Source of the DNA: Nitrospinae bacterium RIFCSPLOWO2_12_FULL_45_22
GTDB taxonomy: Bacteria > 2-12-FULL-45-22
Assembly (NCBI GenBank): GCA_001803565.1
Contig: MHDQ01000205.1
Coordinates: 1-22,278 of the forward strand
Length of the DNA stretch: 22,278 nucleotides
Reading direction: 5' to 3'
Of the stretch, positions 7,085-14,546 are shown in pieces. Position numbers and translations under genes: made by a program. Position 1 is the stretch's first letter, and every line of letters starts with the position of its first letter. Below the pieces are notes generated by a model that saw only the letters and a list, made by a program, of their open reading frames with translations, had not been told where the DNA came from and did no database searches.

Positions 7085-9835
7085 TTAGGCGGCACAGCAT
7101 TTTTTATATTTCTTGCCACTGCCACAGGGGCATGGTTCATTACGGCCTACCTTGGGGCCAACTCTCCTGACGGGTTGGGGCGCCTGGCCATCACCCCCTC
7201 CGGCCCCTGCCGAAGCAGTGGCGAACTCGCCACGGTGCTCTATTATCCTTTGGCGGGCAGCCCGGCGGTGTTCCAGCGGTGCTTCTTGCTGGAGTTCTGC
7301 CTTAAAGAGATATTCTGTGGCTTCTTCTTTAATACGCTGCACCATGGCCATGAACATCTCATAGCCTTCTTTCTTATATTCATTCAGGGGGTCTCGCTGG
7401 CCATAACCCCGCAGCCCAATCCCTTCCTTCAAGTAGTCCATATTAAGGAGATGGTCTTTCCATTGAGTGTCTATGATCTGGAGCATAATCATCTTCTCCA
7501 GATGCCGTATCATAGCTTCACCGTAGCGCTTTTCTTTATTTTCGTACGTCCGTTGTAAGGCGTTAAGCAATGCCTCTCTTAAAGAGTCGCGCTTAAGCTG
7601 CCCGATAGGCAAAGGCCCATCCTTACGCCCGTCAAGGGAAATGGTATCTTTGGCCCGATCAAGGTTCAGCCGCAGGGCAAGCTTGTTCCACATAGTCTCT
7701 CTTAAGCCTTCCAGGTCCCATTCTTCCGGATGCATTTCAGAGTTTACGTAGACTACCAGGATATCATCCAACACCTCTTCCAGCATGGCAAAGACTATCT
7801 CCTTTAATCCTCTTCCCTCCAGACATTGCCTACGTTGCTGGTAGATAACCTCCCGTTGTTTATTCATGACATCGTCATATTCTAATAAGTGTTTCCGGAT
7901 GTCGAAATTATGAGCTTCTACTTTGCGCTGGGCATTCTCAATAGCCCGGGTTACCCATTTATGCTCTATAGGCTGACCATCTTCCATACCGAGCCTCTGC
8001 ATCAGGCCTGAGAGTCGTTCCGAGCCGAAGATGCGTAAAAGATCATCTTCTAAAGATAGATAGAAGCGGGAAGAGCCCGGGTCGCCTTGTCGGCCAGCCC
8101 TACCCCGCAATTGGTTATCAATACGGCGGGCCTCATGCCTTTCGGTAGCTATGATATGTAAGCCGCCAGGGATTTCTCCCTCTATAGCAGTATCGTCCGA
8201 GTTATAGATAAGCTGTTTCGGTCTAATAACTTCTTCATGCTCCCGGGCACATATCCCTCGGTATTTGGGCAAAGTCTGCTGGTATTTATCCGGGTCTTTC
8301 TGGGGATCAGCTTCAGCCAGGGCCAGAAATTCAGGATTGCCACCCAAAAGGATATCCGTTCCCCGCCCAGCCATATTAGTGGCAATAGTAACGGCTTCTA
8401 GCCGGCCAGCCTGAGCTACTATCTCCGCCTCCCGCTCATGGTGCTTGGCGTTCAATACCTGGTGTTTTATGCCCCGGCGCTTTAACATCCGGCTGAGGAG
8501 CTCGGATTTTTCAATAGATATAGTTCCGACCAGGATGGGTCGGCCCAGGCGATGCAATTCCTCAATCTCTTTTACCACAGCATTGAACTTCTCTTTTTCT
8601 GTGCGGTAGATAACATCAGAGTAGTTGTAGCGGATCAAGAAGCGGTTAGTGGGGATAACTATCACATCCAGGCCGTAGATCTGGTGAAATTCGGCTGCCT
8701 CGGTCTCGGCGGTACCGGTCATACCGGCCAATTTATTATAGAGGCGAAAATAGTTCTGGAAGGTAATAGTAGCCAGGGTCTGGTTCTCATTAGCGATATG
8801 TACCTTTTCCTTGGCTTCCAGTGCCTGGTGCAAACCATCACTATAGCGCCTTCCTGGCATTAAGCGACCGGTAAACTCATCCACAATAATTACTTCACCA
8901 TTCTTTACTACATAATCCACATCTCTTTTAAATAGCGTATGGGACTTTAGTGCCTGCTGGACATGGTGTAATATTTCCATATTAGAAGGGTCATAGAGGT
9001 TTTCAACCGCCAGCAATCTCTCTGCCTTACCTACCCCTTCTTCTGAGAGACTAACGGTGCGGGCCTTCTCATCTATCTGGTAATCCTCTTCCCGCTTCAG
9101 CCTTGGTATAATCCTATCTATCTGATAATATTTTTCCGTAGACTCTTCTGCCAGCCCAGAGATGATTAATGGGGTGCGGGCCTCGTCAATAAGTATACTA
9201 TCTACCTCGTCTACTATGGCATAGTTCAATTCCCGCTGGACATAGTGTTCCAGAGAGAATTTCATATTATCCCGCAGATAATCGAAGCCGAACTCATTAT
9301 TAGTACCATAAGTTACATCGGCCAGGTAGGCCCCTTGGCGCTGCCGATCATCCATCTGGTGCTGAATAACCCCTACGGTCAGACCTAAAAATTTATAGAT
9401 CACACCCATCCATTCACTATCCCGCTTAGCCAGGTAGTCATTCACCGTTACTACATGAACCCCTCGACCAGTAAGGGCATTGAGATAGACAGGGAGAGTA
9501 GCTACCAGGGTCTTACCTTCTCCGGTAGCCATTTCAGCAATCTTACCTTCGTGCAACACTATACCCCCTAGCAACTGCACATCGAAATGCCTCATGTCCA
9601 ATACCCTACGGGAGGCTTCTCGAACCACAGCAAAGGCTTCGCAAAGAAGGGCCTCCAGGCCCTCACCTTTCTCGAAACGCTCTTTAAACTCACCGGTCTT
9701 TTGTTGGAGCTGATAATCGGAGAGCTTCTGGATATCCTTCTCCCACTGATTGATCTGGTCTGCGAGGGGCTGGATACGCTTTAATTCCCGCTCATTCCGG
9801 CTCCCAACTATGCGTTTTACAAATTCCCAAAACAT
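7085..9835 (-). CDS. secA: Preprotein translocase ATPase SecA
   Basis: SecA is the motor that pushes unfolded preproteins through SecYEG. This 916-residue copy is complete. Helicase-like domain 1 carries Walker A ATGEGKT (about 103-109) and the [20 protein letters not shown] segment; domain 2 carries [18 protein letters not shown] and [20 protein letters not shown]. The preprotein cross-linking, scaffold and wing domains follow, and the end is the zinc-binding SEC-C motif [13 protein letters not shown] at 902-914, which binds SecB or ribosomes in other bacteria. ATG start at 9833-9835; the site before it (AGGGGA, two bases away) is weak or badly spaced. A promoter candidate lies just upstream. 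It seems to head the minus-strand secA-tilS transcript. Confidence 0.98.
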   Translation of the reverse strand: MFWEFVKRIVGSRNERELKRIQPLADQINQWEKDIQKLSDYQLQQKTGEFKERFEKGEGLEALLCEAFAVVREASRRVLDMRHFDVQLLGGIVLHEGKIAEMATGEGKTLVATLPVYLNALTGRGVHVVTVNDYLAKRDSEWMGVIYKFLGLTVGVIQHQMDDRQRQGAYLADVTYGTNNEFGFDYLRDNMKFSLEHYVQRELNYAIVDEVDSILIDEARTPLIISGLAEESTEKYYQIDRIIPRLKREEDYQIDEKARTVSLSEEGVGKAERLLAVENLYDPSNMEILHHVQQALKSHTLFKRDVDYVVKNGEVIIVDEFTGRLMPGRRYSDGLHQALEAKEKVHIANENQTLATITFQNYFRLYNKLAGMTGTAETEAAEFHQIYGLDVIVIPTNRFLIRYNYSDVIYRTEKEKFNAVVKEIEELHRLGRPILVGTISIEKSELLSRMLKRRGIKHQVLNAKHHEREAEIVAQAGRLEAVTIATNMAGRGTDILLGGNPEFLALAEADPQKDPDKYQQTLPKYRGICAREHEEVIRPKQLIYNSDDTAIEGEIPGGLHIIATERHEARRIDNQLRGRAGRQGDPGSSRFYLSLEDDLLRIFGSERLSGLMQRLGMEDGQPIEHKWVTRAIENAQRKVEAHNFDIRKHLLEYDDVMNKQREVIYQQRRQCLEGRGLKEIVFAMLEEVLDDILVVYVNSEMHPEEWDLEGLRETMWNKLALRLNLDRAKDTISLDGRKDGPLPIGQLKRDSLREALLNALQRTYENKEKRYGEAMIRHLEKMIMLQIIDTQWKDHLLNMDYLKEGIGLRGYGQRDPLNEYKKEGYEMFMAMVQRIKEEATEYLFKAELQQEAPLEHRRAARQRIIEHRGEFATASAGAGGGDGQAPQPVRRVGPKVGRNEPCPCGSGKKYKKCCAA

Positions 9836-9849
9836 CGTCCCCTAGTCCC

Positions 9850-9879
9850 TTTATAAACCTGAATTTAGACCATATTCAA
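9850..9879 (-). promoter_or_regulatory. secA: Sigma-70-type promoter candidate for secA
   Basis: On the minus strand TTGAAT (9874-9879, four of six to TTGACA) and TATAAA (9850-9855, five of six to TATAAT) are 18 bases apart. This places the start site close to the secA ATG, giving a leader of only about 10 bases. Inference from motif spacing only. Confidence 0.4.
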
Positions 9880-9952
9880 TATTAATTAGTTGCCACTGAA
9901 AAATGAGATCTCGAGCAAGCTCGCATGCTACAAGCAATTATTATTGAATTAA

Positions 9953-9973
9953 CGCCCTTCGGGCGAGCTTTTT
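9953..9973 (+). terminator. Terminator-like hairpin, plus strand
   Basis: A five-pair all-GC stem (CGCCC/GGGCG) with loop TTC is followed by AGC and five T. It would work on the plus strand, although no plus-strand gene lies upstream, so it may only be a repeat or may block antisense reading toward the Hsp70-like gene. Confidence 0.35.
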
Positions 9974-10022
9974 AGACAGGATTAACAGGATTTACCAATT
10001 TTTCCCTGGAAAATACCTTCTT

Positions 10023-10049
10023 GTCAGGCTGGAAGCCTGACCTATTTTT
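10023..10049 (+). terminator. Second terminator-like hairpin, plus strand
   Basis: A perfect eight-pair stem, GTCAGGCT/AGCCTGAC, with loop GGA is followed by CTATTTTT. Same orientation as the hairpin 60 bases before it. It may equally be one of the palindromic repeats in this gap. Confidence 0.35.
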
Positions 10050-10379
10050 CATGTCCTTTGTAAGCCAATAGCTCATGAGCGCTTCCTCGTATTTATCCTG
10101 TTTCATCTGGTAAATCCTGTCAAAAAAGGAAATTGGTATGCGATTTACCTTCTTGGGATTGATACCCTGAAAAACCGCATTATTAAAATGGAAATTCCTA
10201 TGCAATTAAATTAGAAGCGAGATTTACTCGCTCTGGATTCAGGATAAAAATTTCACCCATTGAATTCGTCCTTAATTATAATATAAAATGTTCTAAAGTT
10301 TAAGAGATTGCTCTAACAAAATCTTGTTTTTTGCACGGAGAATATTTCTATTGGCTCAGGGTCCATGGAGTGAGGACTG

Positions 10380-10408
10380 CGGACAATTAACACTATACCT
10401 GGTATAAT
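10380..10408 (+). promoter_or_regulatory. Promoter candidate for the Hsp70-like gene, with a long leader
   Basis: CGGACA (10380-10385, four of six) and a perfect TATAAT (10403-10408) are 17 bases apart. The start site would fall near 10415, leaving a leader of about 365 bases before the 10782 ATG. Inside that leader are a tenfold direct repeat ATGGACTACA (10436-10445 and 10504-10513), an AGGAGGTGA box near 10631 facing a later TCTCCTCC that could pair with it, and two tiny reading frames next to the true start. I see no known riboswitch. Confidence 0.45.
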
Positions 10409-10781
10409 AAAAATATCCCATATCCCGGAAACTATATGGACTACACAATAAAATACTAATTGCCTTATATGAAGCTCTGTTGGCAATATATTTAACTTTT
10501 CTCATGGACTACATAGGAAATACAGTTGCTTAATTATATCCCTTTATGTCAATAATATCAATGGGTTAAGCCAATTTTATGCATATTTTTTCCGGAAAGC
10601 GGGCTATATATCACGTTATTTAACCCCATAGGAGGTGAATAGCAGTTTCATTCAACAACTTCTCCTCCCCAATTATCTTTTCAGGAAAAAGCTTAATCGG
10701 TTCCTAATGCTTAAGGATCAAAGAAGAAAAAAAATCCACGGATTATAAAAATCTTTTAGTTGTATGGAGGCATTATGAATT

Positions 10782-13505
10782 ATGAGTAAGAAAGAGTTCT
10801 TTATAAATACTGTTCGTATGATTGATGTTGAAGGTAGCACAAACATACCTACCGTTCTATACTATAGGCCCAGGGCGTCGGTACTTATAGGCTCATCGGC
10901 ACTTGCAGAAGCCAAAAATCGCTACGAGATCAATGAAGATTTCAAGATTGATCTTGGCAATATTGATCCTAAATCCGAACCACCCAAAAAGTTTGATACA
11001 GCAACTGGAGAAAGGGTATCAGCGCGTAAACTAACCCACGATTTTCTTCACGAGGTACTTAAGTATGTTAGCGAATGGTTAGAAAATAATGACGTCGCTA
11101 AGGGTACCAGCATCTTACTGGCTGAACCATTAGTGATGCAAACTGAATTAGTGGGTCCGGATTGGTTATCAAACTACCGTCGAAATCTCGAACGTATCTT
11201 GGATGGAAAATTTGAAAAGATTGACTTTTTGCCGGAGCCATTTGCGGTATTCCAATACTACCGGTATGGGCTTAGACATCCTCTCGTAGCCGAGAGAACC
11301 AAACATTATGCCCTTGTTATGGACTTCGGGGGCGGTACATTTGACGTTTGCATAATAGAAACAACTAAGGAAGGAGATATCAGCCGAACCGGGAGTAATT
11401 CCAGGCCATTAGCAGCCTCGTCAGGGCCCATAGGAGGCTTTTATGTGAATCGGATGATCGCCCAGGAATTGTTTTGGAAATACCTGTTACCACAAAGCCG
11501 TAAGGACAAATTTAATAAAGGGCTAGAAGTCTACGGGAAGTGGCGCAAAGGCATAGACGACCTGTCCACGGCGGCTAACGAATACTGCAACTTCGTGAAT
11601 AATTTTCATGAGACTATTTACAGGGTTGAGAATCCAAAGCTTACTTTATGCAAGAGCATTGTAAACTGGGGAATCGAATCCTTACTAACCGTTAACGTCC
11701 CGATTGCCTTACCAGAAGACCCATTTTCTGCCACTGGCAAATTCATCAATGTGCAGTTTTCAGGGAGTGAACTTCGCAACATATTTGTTAGTAAGGTGTG
11801 GGAACCACGCCTCAAACATATTATTCGCCAAGCACTTCAACGTGGCAAAGAAGAACTTTGTGGTGCACCAATTTCAGTCGTACTCCTCTCTGGAGGATCA
11901 GCCAATATTGGCTGGCTTAGAGAACTTTTACAGCGCGATTTTGCAGGTGAATTGGGCGATGCCGAAATATTGCGCTTACCCGATTTTCAAGAAGTCGTTA
12001 CCAAGGGTTTGGCAGTAGAGTGTGCTAGGAGGTTTCATAATCAAGGGGGGGACTTTTCCTCGGTCACCTATAATCGACTTTGCCTTATTCTGGATGCCGA
12101 CCGCTCGGTTTATCAGCCTCAGTGCTTTAGAGCTAGAGTGGAAGGTCTGCCTAACGTGACCGATATGCCCGGTGTTTTACTCCCCTCTGCGAGTATCCTG
12201 CGAAGTTTTATTGATAAACCAATGAGGTGGCGAGTTAAGCTGGATCATCCACCCCGTCAGCAACTAGATTACTATTTCCTTCGGTCTAGCTTTGACCCGA
12301 ATGATCATGAAAACCTGCAAAATATAGAGGAGCACATAGTCTACACCCCACTTAACTGTCCCTTCGATGCAGCTTTGCAAGTGGAACTTATCGTCAAACA
12401 TGACGGCACTGCTATGCCGACATTCATATACAAGAGCGGACGTACTGAAGCAGAAACCATCGCACTTAAAGGCAAGCCGTTCTATCTCGATATGACATAC
12501 ACCCAGACAGCAGCAACCTCTAAGGCATACATTGGCCTAGATTTCGGCACTAGCAACACATCAATCTCATTCGTTGATGAATCGTCCATCCAGATTTACC
12601 GAAAACGGGCAGTGGAAAAGTCATGGAAGGAACTGAGTGATCTTGTTTCCACTCTCCCCTACCCTTTAGCTGTACCATTGGCCCTGTACCTAAGTCAGGT
12701 TGATCAGGCCAAGCTTGTAAAACAGGCCTTCGAATTCATCGAGGCTGCACTTACAATGGCCGCTTACGTGGCATATTTGGATTTTTGTTTAAATAAAACA
12801 GAGGGCGAATCAAGACTTTTTAAGGGTTTCACACAGAGGTCAGCCGGGCCACTATGGGCCTTAATCAATGACTGTCTTAGTAAGTTGGGAAATAATGCTG
12901 TCATCTCTTGCCCTTTTCAAGAACTCTTGAACCCTGAATTTCACCAACCGCTCAATGATGCTGTAACTTTCTTTGCATCGTATAAGCACGGCAAGGTCAG
13001 AGAAACCGAATTAGACATTCTCAGAGTAGTGCAAATATTAGCAAACATCAGCCAAAAAGTATTTGCGACCCATGTCTTCGGATTTTTTGAGAACGTCTCC
13101 AAACAGAGATTCGGGAGCGAGCATCACGGTATATTTCGGCATGCATGTGGCCCTCCTCCGTTCTTCAAATTCTCCCAATATCGAGGCCCTTATACGTTCT
13201 CAGAGGACGAGCCATTTTTGCTGAATTTGGACAAGTGCACTGCTTTGCCTCTTCAGCCTTTGATCTTTTGGGACCGTTGCAATAAACATCCTGATGTTGA
13301 TATTGGTCATTGCTACCTCTTCGATATACCAGAAAAAGGCAAAGGCCAATACTCGTTTAAGGCAGTTGGGTATCCGTGCAGTTGCCAGGTTTCGGTTACA
13401 AACCAATATCGCGCTTTAGCAGAGAAGCTAGAAGAGTATAGAGAGCGCGACTCAAAGGCCACACTTTTGCAAGTAGGTTCCGTTGAAGATATCCTAGGAG
13501 GATGA
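10782..13505 (+). CDS. Hsp70-type ATPase with displaced phosphate-1 motif and HEPN-like C-terminus
   Basis: A 907-residue protein not tied to a named family. Residues about 8-417 follow the Hsp70/DnaK ATPase fold: IPTVLYY plus VLIGSSALAEA (22-43), FLPEPFAVFQYYRYG (149-163), phosphate-2 VMDFGGGTFDVCIIE (179-193), SGPIGG (214-219), the adenosine motif VVLLSGGSANIGWLREL (366-382) and EVVTKGLAVECA (404-415). The N-terminal phosphate-1 motif is absent, and the frame is closed by TGA at 10776-10778, so it cannot be hidden upstream. Instead IGLDFGTSNTSISFVD occurs at 584-599, after a beta-rich stretch (about 425-575) that may be a substrate-binding-like domain. Residues 620-770 (LPYPLAVPLALYL, EFIEAALTMAAYVAYLDFC, FFASYKHGK) are helical and recall HEPN-like domains, with the RNxxxHG motif reduced to YKHG. 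The ATG follows GGAGG by 11 bases. No signal peptide or membrane segment. Confidence 0.82.
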   Translation: MSKKEFFINTVRMIDVEGSTNIPTVLYYRPRASVLIGSSALAEAKNRYEINEDFKIDLGNIDPKSEPPKKFDTATGERVSARKLTHDFLHEVLKYVSEWLENNDVAKGTSILLAEPLVMQTELVGPDWLSNYRRNLERILDGKFEKIDFLPEPFAVFQYYRYGLRHPLVAERTKHYALVMDFGGGTFDVCIIETTKEGDISRTGSNSRPLAASSGPIGGFYVNRMIAQELFWKYLLPQSRKDKFNKGLEVYGKWRKGIDDLSTAANEYCNFVNNFHETIYRVENPKLTLCKSIVNWGIESLLTVNVPIALPEDPFSATGKFINVQFSGSELRNIFVSKVWEPRLKHIIRQALQRGKEELCGAPISVVLLSGGSANIGWLRELLQRDFAGELGDAEILRLPDFQEVVTKGLAVECARRFHNQGGDFSSVTYNRLCLILDADRSVYQPQCFRARVEGLPNVTDMPGVLLPSASILRSFIDKPMRWRVKLDHPPRQQLDYYFLRSSFDPNDHENLQNIEEHIVYTPLNCPFDAALQVELIVKHDGTAMPTFIYKSGRTEAETIALKGKPFYLDMTYTQTAATSKAYIGLDFGTSNTSISFVDESSIQIYRKRAVEKSWKELSDLVSTLPYPLAVPLALYLSQVDQAKLVKQAFEFIEAALTMAAYVAYLDFCLNKTEGESRLFKGFTQRSAGPLWALINDCLSKLGNNAVISCPFQELLNPEFHQPLNDAVTFFASYKHGKVRETELDILRVVQILANISQKVFATHVFGFFENVSKQRFGSEHHGIFRHACGPPPFFKFSQYRGPYTFSEDEPFLLNLDKCTALPLQPLIFWDRCNKHPDVDIGHCYLFDIPEKGKGQYSFKAVGYPCSCQVSVTNQYRALAEKLEEYRERDSKATLLQVGSVEDILGG

Positions 13506-13619
13506 GGAAGGTAGACTTGTTGGTAATACAAGCCCAACTTCCATCCTGCTTAACAGAAGGATGCGTAGGCTTAGTGAGTCTTAGTCCTCAACTATTCACA
13601 AATAGTAGGATTGAGGGCT
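13506..13619 (+). promoter_or_regulatory. Three consecutive hairpins; the last masks the next gene's ribosome site
   Basis: Hairpin one pairs GGAAG (13506-13510) with CTTCC (13538-13542) and CTTGT (13516-13520) with ACAAG (13528-13532) across a symmetric internal loop. Hairpin two pairs CATCCT (13542-13547) with AGGATG (13558-13563), with an inner CT/AG. Hairpin three pairs AGTCCTCA (13583-13590) with TGAGGGCT (13612-13619) and ACTATT (13591-13596) with AATAGT (13601-13606). Its right arm contains the GAGG ribosome site of the gene starting at 13624. None is followed by a T run, so these look like leader structures rather than terminators. Confidence 0.55.
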
Positions 13620-13623
13620 TAGT

Positions 13624-13926
13624 ATGAAGATAGTTAAATCAAAAAACGGCATACCTATCCGATTATCGGAAGAGAGATGGATTCATATTACTGAAGAGCA
13701 TTCAGAAATGGCCGGTTATTATTTTGAGGTTCTTGAAACCGTTCAAGAACCAGAGGCACTTTATGAAGGCGAGGCCGAAGAGTTGCTTGCACTCAAAGAA
13801 ATTGAGTCCGGGAAATATTTGATTGTCGTGTACAAAGAGGTGAACAAAGAGGATGGATTTATCATTACAGCTTTCTTGACCAGGAGGATTAAGCAAATCG
13901 AAAGGAGGATAAAGCTATGGCCTTGA
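13624..13926 (+). CDS. Small PBECR/BECR-like protein, possible toxin
   Basis: A 100-residue basic protein. The opening KSKNGIPIRLSEERWIHITEEHSEMAGYY, the middle VLETVQEPEALYEGEAEELLALKE and the closing YLIVVYKEVNKEDGFIITAFLTRR follow a pattern I associate with small PBECR/DUF4258-like proteins of the BECR (barnase-EndoU-colicin-RelE) RNase fold. Conserved candidates are R17, H21, E24 and H25 in the ERWIHITEEH segment and the TRR near residues 86-88. RNase activity is inferred, not shown. ATG with GAGG seven bases upstream, inside a hairpin. Its end overlaps the next gene by ten bases, so the two are co-translated, which suits a toxin-antitoxin pair with a DUF2283 partner. Confidence 0.68.
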   Translation: MKIVKSKNGIPIRLSEERWIHITEEHSEMAGYYFEVLETVQEPEALYEGEAEELLALKEIESGKYLIVVYKEVNKEDGFIITAFLTRRIKQIERRIKLWP

Positions 13927-14156
13927 TAAATGTGAAAGATATCCTCAACCTTACTCCCCAATTGTTAAGTATACCTTTTAATCGCATCTGGTATAGTTAT
14001 GATGAGGAGGCAGATGTCCTGTATTTAAACTTTAAAAAGCCCAGCCATGCTGATGATAGCGAGCTCACTGATGACGATATTATCATCAGATATGAGGAGG
14101 GGGAAGTGATAGGCATTACGGTCCTTCATGCGAGTAAAAGAAAAGAGGCAATATAA
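13917..14156 (+). CDS. DUF2283 family protein, possible antitoxin
   Basis: A 79-residue acidic protein. The segment IWYSYDEEADVLYLNFKKP, then DDDIIIRYEEGEVIGITVLHASKR, is the standard DUF2283 pattern (YDxxADxLYI... then a short acidic turn and a V-IGI-IL-AS end). DUF2283 genes are often found beside small BECR-like or DUF4258 genes; that association is from memory and the partnership here is inferred. The first 20 residues (MALINVKDILNLTPQLLSIP) are extra and hydrophobic, and could contact the partner. The start is ATG at 13917-13919 with AAGGAGG eight bases before it, inside the last codons of the upstream gene, so the antitoxin candidate has a stronger ribosome site than the toxin candidate. 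No hairpin terminator follows. Confidence 0.75.
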   Translation: MALINVKDILNLTPQLLSIPFNRIWYSYDEEADVLYLNFKKPSHADDSELTDDDIIIRYEEGEVIGITVLHASKRKEAI

Positions 14157-14167
14157 TTTAAATTTTT

Positions 14168-14198
14168 TTGACATGGAAAGGGAAATCGGTAATATTAT
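14168..14198 (+). promoter_or_regulatory. ffs: Promoter candidate for SRP RNA
   Basis: A perfect TTGACA (14168-14173) begins 11 bases after the DUF2283 stop. TAATAT at 16 bases or TATTAT at 19 bases spacing can serve as the -10 box (14190-14198). Transcription from near 14205 would yield the SRP RNA and possibly dnaX-ybaB-recR. Confidence 0.55.
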
Positions 14199-14246
14199 TA
14201 ATGCCAATTTCTCTGGAAATCCAAGCAAGAAGATTAATGGCTGGTA

Positions 14247-14526
14247 ATGGCCGTGCTAGGTGGGGAGGTAGCGGTGCCCTGTAACCCGTAATCCGCTATA
14301 ACGGGACTGAATCCCCTTTTCAGCGGCTCGGCTTCTTTCAGGGTCGGGTCTCTGGGTAAGTGGTGTTGACAACTGGGTCTTGTACAATAAGGACTTGCGA
14401 ACCCCGTCAGGTCCGGGAGGAAGCAGCGGTAAGCAGGCACCCTTAGTTGCTGCAAGGGAGCCTGGTTCGAGCTAACTGCTCAGGAAGCGCCTGGGAGAGA
14501 GAGTCAATGAGGGGTGCACGGCCTTT
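14247..14526 (+). ncRNA. ffs: Signal recognition particle RNA, long Alu-domain type
   Basis: Scaffold of the signal recognition particle, which binds Ffh and brings membrane-protein ribosomes to the translocon. The GTCAGGTCCGGGAGGAAGC block at 14406-14424 is the Ffh-binding helix 8; its tetraloop is GGGA where GGAA is usual, still a GNRA loop. The 5' half, GCCGTGCTAGG then GGGGAGGTAGCGGTGCCCTGT (about 14250-14282), is the Alu domain, and GTAAGTGGTGTTGAC (about 14356-14370) is also as in Bacillus. The ends pair: GGCCGTGC (14249-14256) with GCACGGCC (14516-14523), followed by TTTCTT, so the closing helix may double as terminator. The ends are approximate. It sits directly before dnaX, as in Bacillus subtilis. 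Confidence 0.95.
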
Positions 14527-14546
14527 CTTATGAGGGAAATCAAGAA

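Larger units (their letters stand above)
9905..10121. repeat. Cluster of short palindromic repeats between secA and the Hsp70-like gene
   Basis: The gap 9836-10781 (946 bases) begins with stacked short repeats: CGAGCAAGCTCG (9912-9923); CGCCC-TTC-GGGCG (9953-9965) followed by a T run; ACAGGATTAACAGGATTTACC (about 9976-9997) with its inverted partner GGTAAATCCTGT (10110-10121); and between them the hairpin GTCAGGCT-GGA-AGCCTGAC (10023-10041) followed by TATTTTT. A further small hairpin, AGCGAG-ATTTA-CTCGCT, lies near 10215-10231. The 'acaggattaacagg' and 'caggctggaagcctg' texts are short intergenic repeat types I recognise from other uncultured bacterial genomes. The open frame crossing this stretch reads NPVNPV through the repeat and is not a gene. 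Confidence 0.7.

Noticed and set aside
7113-7558. Plus-strand frames opposite secA
   Set aside because: They are antisense shadows of secA, with no ribosome sites and no family likeness.
9972-10205. 77-residue minus-strand reading frame in the secA upstream gap
   Set aside because: It crosses the ACAGGATT repeat (giving NPVNPV) and the CAGGCT palindrome, has no clear ribosome site, and resembles no family.
10632-10748. Short frame from GTG after AGGAGGTGA (about 38 codons)
   Set aside because: The GTG is inside the Shine-Dalgarno-like box with no spacing, and the peptide is low-complexity and basic at the end.
14457-14480. GGTTCGA as a tRNA T-loop
   Set aside because: It is inside the SRP RNA and no acceptor or anticodon arm can be built around it.
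14514-14546. GTG start for dnaX eleven codons upstream
   Set aside because: It lies in the SRP RNA closing helix; the family begins MSYLV at the TTG 14547, which has its own GAGGG box.
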